DNA of 64,000 nucleotides, taken from contig NW_019029001.1 in NCBI RefSeq assembly GCF_002105155.1, forward strand, positions 1-64,000, in the 5' to 3' direction. Within the stretch, counting starts at the first letter, position 1. Every line of letters starts with the position of its first letter. Source of the DNA: Lobosporangium transversale (taxonomy: Eukaryota > Mortierellomycota > Mortierellomycetes > Mortierellales > Mortierellaceae). Positions 58,157-64,000 of the stretch are shown here, in pieces. The translations under genes and the position numbers were made by a program. The notes under the pieces were generated by a model. It saw nothing but the letters and a program-made list of their open reading frames with translations. It was not told where the DNA came from and did not search any database.

Positions 58157-60324
58157 ATGAGTAGCGACATTAACAGCAATACAACTGAATATTCCACTCT
58201 TACGCTCGAGAACACTCTCGACGATTTACCAGAACATGATAATGAACAGTCAATACAGCAGGGACAAGGAAAAGAACGACACATCCCGCAAGCATACGCT
58301 GTCCTCGCCTCACTCAACTCCACTATCCCCGATATCCAACTCAAACAGATCACCACTGTTGTGGGACGAGACATCTGTACTTGAACAAAAGTGTCATTTG
58401 CTTTGTCTGAAAAAATATGCTCAAAAACCGTAGCCGGAAATTGATAAATTTTTTTTTTTGTTTCCTCATCTCTGTAGCAAAATGCTCTGAAGGAGCAGTA
58501 CTTGCAGACAAAATTATTTCCAAAGTCCATTGTGAGCTCTTGTTGGAATCGTTGACGGACCCTGGAGCCGTAGTTTATATCAAGGATGTCTCCACAAATG
58601 GTGTCTGGGTTAATGATACAAAAATTCCTAAGGATGAATTATGCGAGATCACTCACCGCGATATCATCACTTTCAAGCCTGGCCCCCATAAAAGCATAGG
58701 TGAGTGAGGAGGGCTCTAGTATTAAACAGTGTTGGCATCAGTTGCATCTAAAAACAAAAAAATTAACGTAATATTTTTCTTTGCAAATGTTTGTATCTTC
58801 GTCCTCAGCGGATGGTCCAACATTTGTCTTCATGGACCAAAGAAAAGCAAATTCAAAGCGCAAAAATGTAGATTTGGATGCTAGCACCTTAGATAGTACA
58901 TCAGCTTCTTTAGAGGTAGACACCAAAAAGAAGCGAAAACTGGAGGATTCAAAGGAACAAGGCAGAGGCCAGGATGAAAGCAAATATACTCAGAATGATA
59001 ATGCTAATCAAAACAATGCAAATGATGGATTTGAAAAGGAGTTCGGATGTGGCATCTGCTATGAAATCATGCATAAACCTGTTGTAATGCAACCCTGTTT
59101 ACATGCCTTCTGCAAAAAGTGCTGCAAAACCTGGTTCCGAAGGTAAAAAAAAGGTTTTCTCAGTCTGATTTAGTCGTGCTCGAGATTGGACCACCTACTC
59201 AAAGTGCGTCACCTTGTTTTTTATTGAACATTTTTTGTGTAGCTCATCAAATTGTCCAGCCTGTCGACAAGTTGTCAATAGGACAAAGAAAGACTTTAGG
59301 CTTAACAACTTGATCCAGCTCTTCATCGAATCTAGGCCGGAACTGAAGCGAGATGATGAGGACAATGGCGCAGAAAGCGACGTATCAGATCTTATAGGGG
59401 CACGGTCGGATAGAAGGCGTCGATATGACTATGGGCACAGTGATGATGATGAAGAGGACGAAGAGGACGAAGAGAATGAAGATGAGGCTGCACAACCTGT
59501 CTTACTTCCACCTGGATTTGGTCTTCCACCCAGCTGTCCATGCTGTGACTCAGCCAACACACTGGGATATGTTTGCCCTGATGCAGTACGACTAGGCCCT
59601 TTACCTGGCCAGGCGACTTATGCTGACTATTATGCTAGACGCCAGATCCAGCCTGGACATGCTCAATGTCCACAATGCAGACGACATATTCCTTCTCTCC
59701 CGGCAACCGTTCCAGATGCTGTTGCAGATAAATTCCGATGTAAGTTGCTTTCATCATAGACATCGAGGATTACCCAGCATGTTACTTAATTTGTGCTCCA
59801 TATTATCTGTATCCTAAATAGGCAAAATGTGTCAAACTCCAAGTTGTGGCTGCGGCCTAAAAAGTGTAGAAGATAGAATTGAGGGACATTGTACAATTTA
59901 CGGTTTTTTGAACCACTATGAAGAGCGGGTGGCTCTAGATTACATGGCAGCAGAGAACTTGACCTCTCAAAATGTGTGGGAAGAAATTAAGGCAGGTATG
60001 GATCGCAATATGTTCCACTACTTGGTCCCAAGCGAGCCCAATGCTCGAGTGCGCAACTCTGCAATTACAAGTGCAGATAAGATCTGTCATGAATGCTCTC
60101 TACACTTTTTCCGAAATGGCCCCCTTTTCCAATGGCGTAAGAATCTGGATTCCAACAGACTGCCAGCACAAGTAGCTGCACGTGAGGATTGCTGGTGGGG
60201 GCGTGAATGTCGCACGCAGTATAACCCTACAAACCCTACCCATGCTACCAGGCGAAACCATATCTGTGAACGGAGACATCGTAATAATAACAATAACAAT
60301 GGTACCAACGACGATGGTACCTAG
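58157..60324 (+). CDS. CHFR: CHFR-type FHA-RING E3 ligase with PBZ finger, 591 aa
   Basis: Mitotic checkpoint E3 ubiquitin ligase. Exons 58157-58376, 58478-58699, 58809-59142, 59243-59739 and 59822-60324 (1,776 nt, frame kept). FHA domain at about 50-145 (TVVGRDI, ISKVHCELLLE, IKDVSTNGVWVN). Basic linker with KKKRK. RING C3HC4 at 228-267 (CGICYEI, CLHAFCKKC, CPACR). An acidic Asp/Glu run, then the CHFR cysteine-rich region (CPCCDSANTLGYVC, CPQCRRHIPSLP, CQTPSCGCG, ICHECSLHFF). At the C-terminus EDCWWGRECRTQ followed by NHICERRH is a PBZ (poly-ADP-ribose-binding) zinc finger as in animal CHFR. Yeast Dma1/Dma2, the FHA-RING relatives, lack the cysteine-rich and PBZ parts. Start chosen at 58157; 58013 is an in-frame alternative. 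Confidence 0.95.
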
Positions 60325-60521
60325 AATAATAGCAACAATAATGACGTCGATTAGCAATGGTAACATTTAAAAGACCAGGTAGCCCTTTTTTAATAAAAAA
60401 AAAAAAAATTAAGTCCTGTTTTATACGATCTTTACTCCTTGCATCTCTTTAAATTATCCAAATAACTAAATTTATAAAAAGTAAAACTAAAAAAAAAAAA
60501 AAAAAAAAAAAAGAGACTTGC

Positions 60522-63500
60522 TCAGGGATTCATATTGTTCACAACGCGCAACAAGAGCTGGAGAGAATGCAAATGAGGGCTACTGTCACCACTGCTCATT
60601 ATCTTTCCATATGTCTCTTCCAGTCTCATTTGGACAATAGGAAGGATTTTGGCCATAGGAGGGCCTAACTTTGGATCCTTAGGATCTAGACGTCTCAAAA
60701 TTTCTTGCAGCCATGTCAACTTGGTACTTAGGTCCTGACTTAATTGTTCATTTGCAAGATAGTGTGTGAGTGCCAACAAAACAGGCTGACTAAGCGTCCC
60801 ATTAGGATTGACTGACGTTGGCTGAAACACGGCTCTAGGAGAAACCTTACTACAGGTTTGGAAAACAAGATTAGCATCATCGGTTGACAAAGCCTCCGTA
60901 AATGCCTTTTCAAACTCCCCGAGTGCAATAAGTTGATTAATGGTTACGGACTGCTTAGTTTCAACTGGCGAAGCTTGCTGAGAGGCTCTTCGGGGCCCAA
61001 GCCCACCATCAGCGCCACCCATAATGTCATCACCTTGCAGCGTCCTTTGAAGACCACTGATATTATTCCTACGCTGCTGATCATGTCTTTGATATCCACC
61101 TCCGGTACCAGTGTTGATGTTGGAAGAGAACTGATCAGGTTGCGCCTGCGCAACTTGAACAAGATTGAAGAGCCTCGACTGAATGCCCTCAACAGTTGAA
61201 GCAATCTTATTGACATTGGTCGTGAGAGTTTCAATCGAATCGTGATCCTTCTTGCTGGTTGATGCCAAATCCTCGATGCCAGCTTGGAACGCAGCATGAA
61301 TCTGCTGGAACATGGCCTGAGTCGCCTTTTGATATGATGGAATCAACACTTTGGTAAAGCTGTCCTTGAACGACTCCTCAATGCACGGTCGGATCGATGT
61401 CGCAACCTGATTACTTAGGTTGCTGAAGAAGGTAGAGCTTTCCATAATATGATGGATATTCTGGTTTACAGATGCTTCAACAGCAGTTGGCAATGTCTAC
61501 AGATTAGCACCACGCAAAAAAAAAAAAAAAAAAAAAAAAAGATCAACATTTTTACCTGGGTACATTGATCATTAAAAAGAAAAAAAAGCGTCAAGAGTAC
61601 TCAAAGGATCTTCTTTCGTACCTTAATCATGGCGTCATTGATATTCCGTGAAAGCTGACGCTCTACAGCAGCGCCAACAATCTTATTGAGCGACGGTACA
61701 ACAGAGTTTTGTATCTCCTTATGGACAGTTTGGACTAAAAGTTGCTCAGTGTTCTTAGCCAAAGTCTGCGAAATCATTTTCAAAACGACTTCCTGTCTGG
61801 CGATTTGGTCTTGATCCATCTTGCGGTGTTGCAACTCTAATTCAGCGGTCAACTTCTTTTCAAAGCGAGCCGTAATCTTGTCCTCCATTGACTGAAACAT
61901 TGACTGAAGTTCATTTATAGAAACTGTAACGTGGCCTGCTGACATTGCAGTTATAGATGACTGCTCAGCAGTGGAAGGCCCTTCAGCTGCCTCTTGATGG
62001 CGGTGGGATGCCTGCCGTGAGTTGCGTCCAGACGGCCTAGTCGTTTCTGACACGGGTTTGATATCAATAGAGGCTTGCCCCTTTTTATTGTTTGCGCCAT
62101 CTGCTGCTGAAACGCTGGTTGTCATGTCTTGGCTAGTTTTCCTTCCACCACGTCCTGAGGCACCAGATTTAGTAGGGTCCTTCTTTTCAGAACTCTCTGC
62201 AGGGAGCTGAGTATCTGCTGTAGAATTGCGCTTCTTTTCTTTAAGCTTTGCGATGGCACCGTTAATGACAGCGCCATGAAGCTTGATGGTTTTTTCAGGT
62301 TCCTTTTCTTGAGTCTCTGCTGCCGCGATAGAAGCTGCTATGACATTTGAATCTACCACGGCTTTATCAGCCTTGAAAGATCCTGTAGACTCAGAGCCCT
62401 CATTAGTCTTGCCTGACGGTGAATGGGAAGATTTGGGTGTACTTGTCTTTGAAGTAGATCTAACTTTTGGCTCAGTAGATTTGACTGAAGGTGGAGCTGA
62501 GATAAATGTCTGACATTTGTGTTTGTCATGAGGCTCGAGACCTTTGATGATGTATTGCTGGACAGCCTTGGTCTGGATACAGTACACTGAAAACCCGTTG
62601 TATTCCAACGATGAGTCCGGCATAACCACAAAACTGACAATGTGCTGTGGCATTGGATACTCAATCATAAAGTCAAAGGTCGCAGTGCATGGTGCCGCCT
62701 CTGCTGCTGCGCTAGCTCTAATGTAGGCCGCTTGATCAACATTGTTGGATGGCATTTCTGCTTCGGATGTTGATGTCACTTTTACCTTAAGCCCAAAGAG
62801 CGAAAGGCGGACACTGTTTGCTAAAACCAAACTTGAAGTCTCGTAGTCATAGCCCACAAAGTTGAACATTCTCATCTCTTGTAGGCGCTGCGCAGCTTTG
62901 CCAACAGAGGTACGACGAGTCGATGAAGGAGGTTCCTTGAAAATAAACTGGTCAAGTGGTCCTGTACCACCAACCCACCAGAGGCTTAACTCGGTTCCAC
63001 GACGGCAGGCAGTGACAACGCAGCGGGATGTAGTGGCGTCGGTCTGGTCTACAAAAATTGCATTCGTCACGCCTAGCCCGCCATGAGGAACAAATTCGTT
63101 CAACAAAGCATTCTCTGATGGTGCGTTAATATCCCAGAATTTGACTGATCCATCTTCGCTGGCTGTGACGAGAACAGAGCCATCACGAGAAAAAGAAATG
63201 TCATTGATTGCCTAAAAATTTAGAATGAGATGGGTTAAAAACCAGCAACTAATCTATCAGCACTTTATATCTTGCTTATGTCCACTAATACAAACCTGAT
63301 CATGGGCTTGAATAACGGTGGCATGCGTCCAGAGTTGCGCCTCGGTGAGCACGGGGGAACTGCCTTCCTGAGATTGGACAAGATTGCTGATATCGATGAT
63401 CAATACAGAGTGGTCATCATTATTCACAAGGGCTAGCTGCGATGATTTAACAGGGCTCCAAGCAATATGGCTGTAGCGCGGCTGATTTGATTGAGGTTCT

Positions 63501-64000
63501 CCGATCAGCTCCAAACATTTTGAGTATATTATATCAGTCGCATCGTGATCTGAGCCGGAAAGTTCCCAAATAATAAGCCTACTATCTTTAGCAACACTTG
63601 CTAGCAATTGGGCTCCAGAGTCTTTTGCATTAGCAAGCGAGAAGCCCATATCAATGACCTGGTCAGTATGACCACGAAGGAGAGTACGGTGTCCGAGCGA
63701 TTGTTCAATGACGCGGATTTTACCACCTAGTGTTATGGATCATAAATCCATTTCCAGAGTATTATAATGACTGTATGTGAATTTCAAAAAGATGAGTGTC
63801 AAGAAGAAACTATTGGAACTTGGGCTTGAACTAACCTTTAGCAGCATAACTGATATAGCCCTTGCTAGCAGCAACCATTTTTCCATGGTAATACTCTACG
63901 TCAGTAGGAATAAGTGTGATAGGAATGGTTTCCAAGTCTTCAGAGAAAATTGCCTCTGAGTTGTCAAGCCCGGTATCATACGTCGTCACTCCAGACCCTG
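60522..64000 (-). CDS. EDC4: EDC4 (Ge-1) enhancer of mRNA decapping, 5' end outside the window
   Basis: P-body scaffold that links the decapping enzyme DCP2 to its activators. Exons seen: >64000-63836, 63726-63296, 63211-61622 and 61496-60522, phases consistent. The N-terminal half is a WD40 propeller (YYHGKMVAASKGYISYAA, LLRGHTDQVIDMGF, HIAWSPVKSSQLALVNNDD, ISFSRDGSVLVTASEDGSVKFW), continuing into a further propeller-like region (GLGVTNAIFVDQ) and a Ser/Lys-rich linker. The C-terminal part has long coiled coils (KKLTAELELQHRKMDQ, ESFKDSFTKVLIPSYQKATQ) and the conserved alpha-helical C-terminal domain (INQLIALGEFEKAFTEALS, LTWLQEILRRLDPKDPKL). This order is that of EDC4. Tail-to-tail with CHFR, 197 bp apart. 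Confidence 0.95.

Overview
The window reads as nuclear DNA of a filamentous, early-diverging fungus, most likely a Mortierella-type (Mucoromycota/Mortierellomycota) species. This is inference from four things: spliceosomal introns with GTAAGT-type donors and CTAAC/CTGAC branch points; dense A/T homopolymer runs in introns and spacers; retention of genes that Dikarya have lost or changed (WRAP53/TCAB1-like, CHFR with a PBZ finger, ARF6, a LAMTOR5-type Ragulator subunit); and the resident element classes (MULE, Ty3, Tc1/mariner). No rRNA, CRISPR or bacterial operon is present.

Positions 1-19.5 kb are an accessory, element-rich compartment. It holds the 3' part of a MULE transposase gene, a ~190-bp-arm foldback, a tRNA-Lys(CTT) with a truncated Ty3-type retroelement (5' LTR, PBS, gag-protease, no pol) directly beside it, an old N-terminally truncated Tc1-like element interrupted by a 1,632-bp Tc1-like element with 215-bp inverted repeats and TA duplications, a MULE remnant lacking its catalytic core, a five-exon 681-aa gene of unknown function with an acidic 7-residue repeat tail, a 171-bp tandem duplication and a poorly resolved hypothetical gene.

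Positions 20-64 kb are gene-dense and conserved. In order: a membrane-anchored alpha/beta hydrolase (+), a 74-aa three-exon membrane protein resembling the lmo0937/DUF5670 family (-), a WRAP53/TCAB1-like WD40 protein (-), a 93-aa LAMTOR5-like Ragulator subunit (+), an RNF5/RNF185-like tail-anchored RING E3 (-), an ankyrin protein (-), ARF6 (-), a giant 4,083-aa spectraplakin-like protein with two CH domains, a long coiled-coil/spectrin-like rod and a C-terminal GAR domain (-), a disordered hypothetical (+), ICE2 (-), CHFR (+) and the 3' part of EDC4 (-, runs off the right edge). Exon joins were worked out by hand. Except for the MULE gene and the hypothetical at 17.3-18.6 kb, reading frame is kept across every proposed intron and the summed exon length is divisible by three.

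Functionally the conserved block is a collection of unrelated housekeeping genes: RNP/telomerase biogenesis, TORC1 signalling, ER quality control and lipid homeostasis, membrane traffic, cytoskeletal cross-linking, mitotic checkpoint ubiquitination and mRNA decapping. Several are arranged head-to-head (WRAP53/LAMTOR5 269 bp apart, ICE2/CHFR 777 bp) or tail-to-tail (LAMTOR5/RNF5 110 bp, CHFR/EDC4 197 bp). The strongest candidates for novelty are the fungal spectraplakin-like giant with its recent internal 717-bp repeat, the unknown 681-aa gene, the lmo0937-like microprotein, and the two DD39E-spaced Tc1-like transposases.
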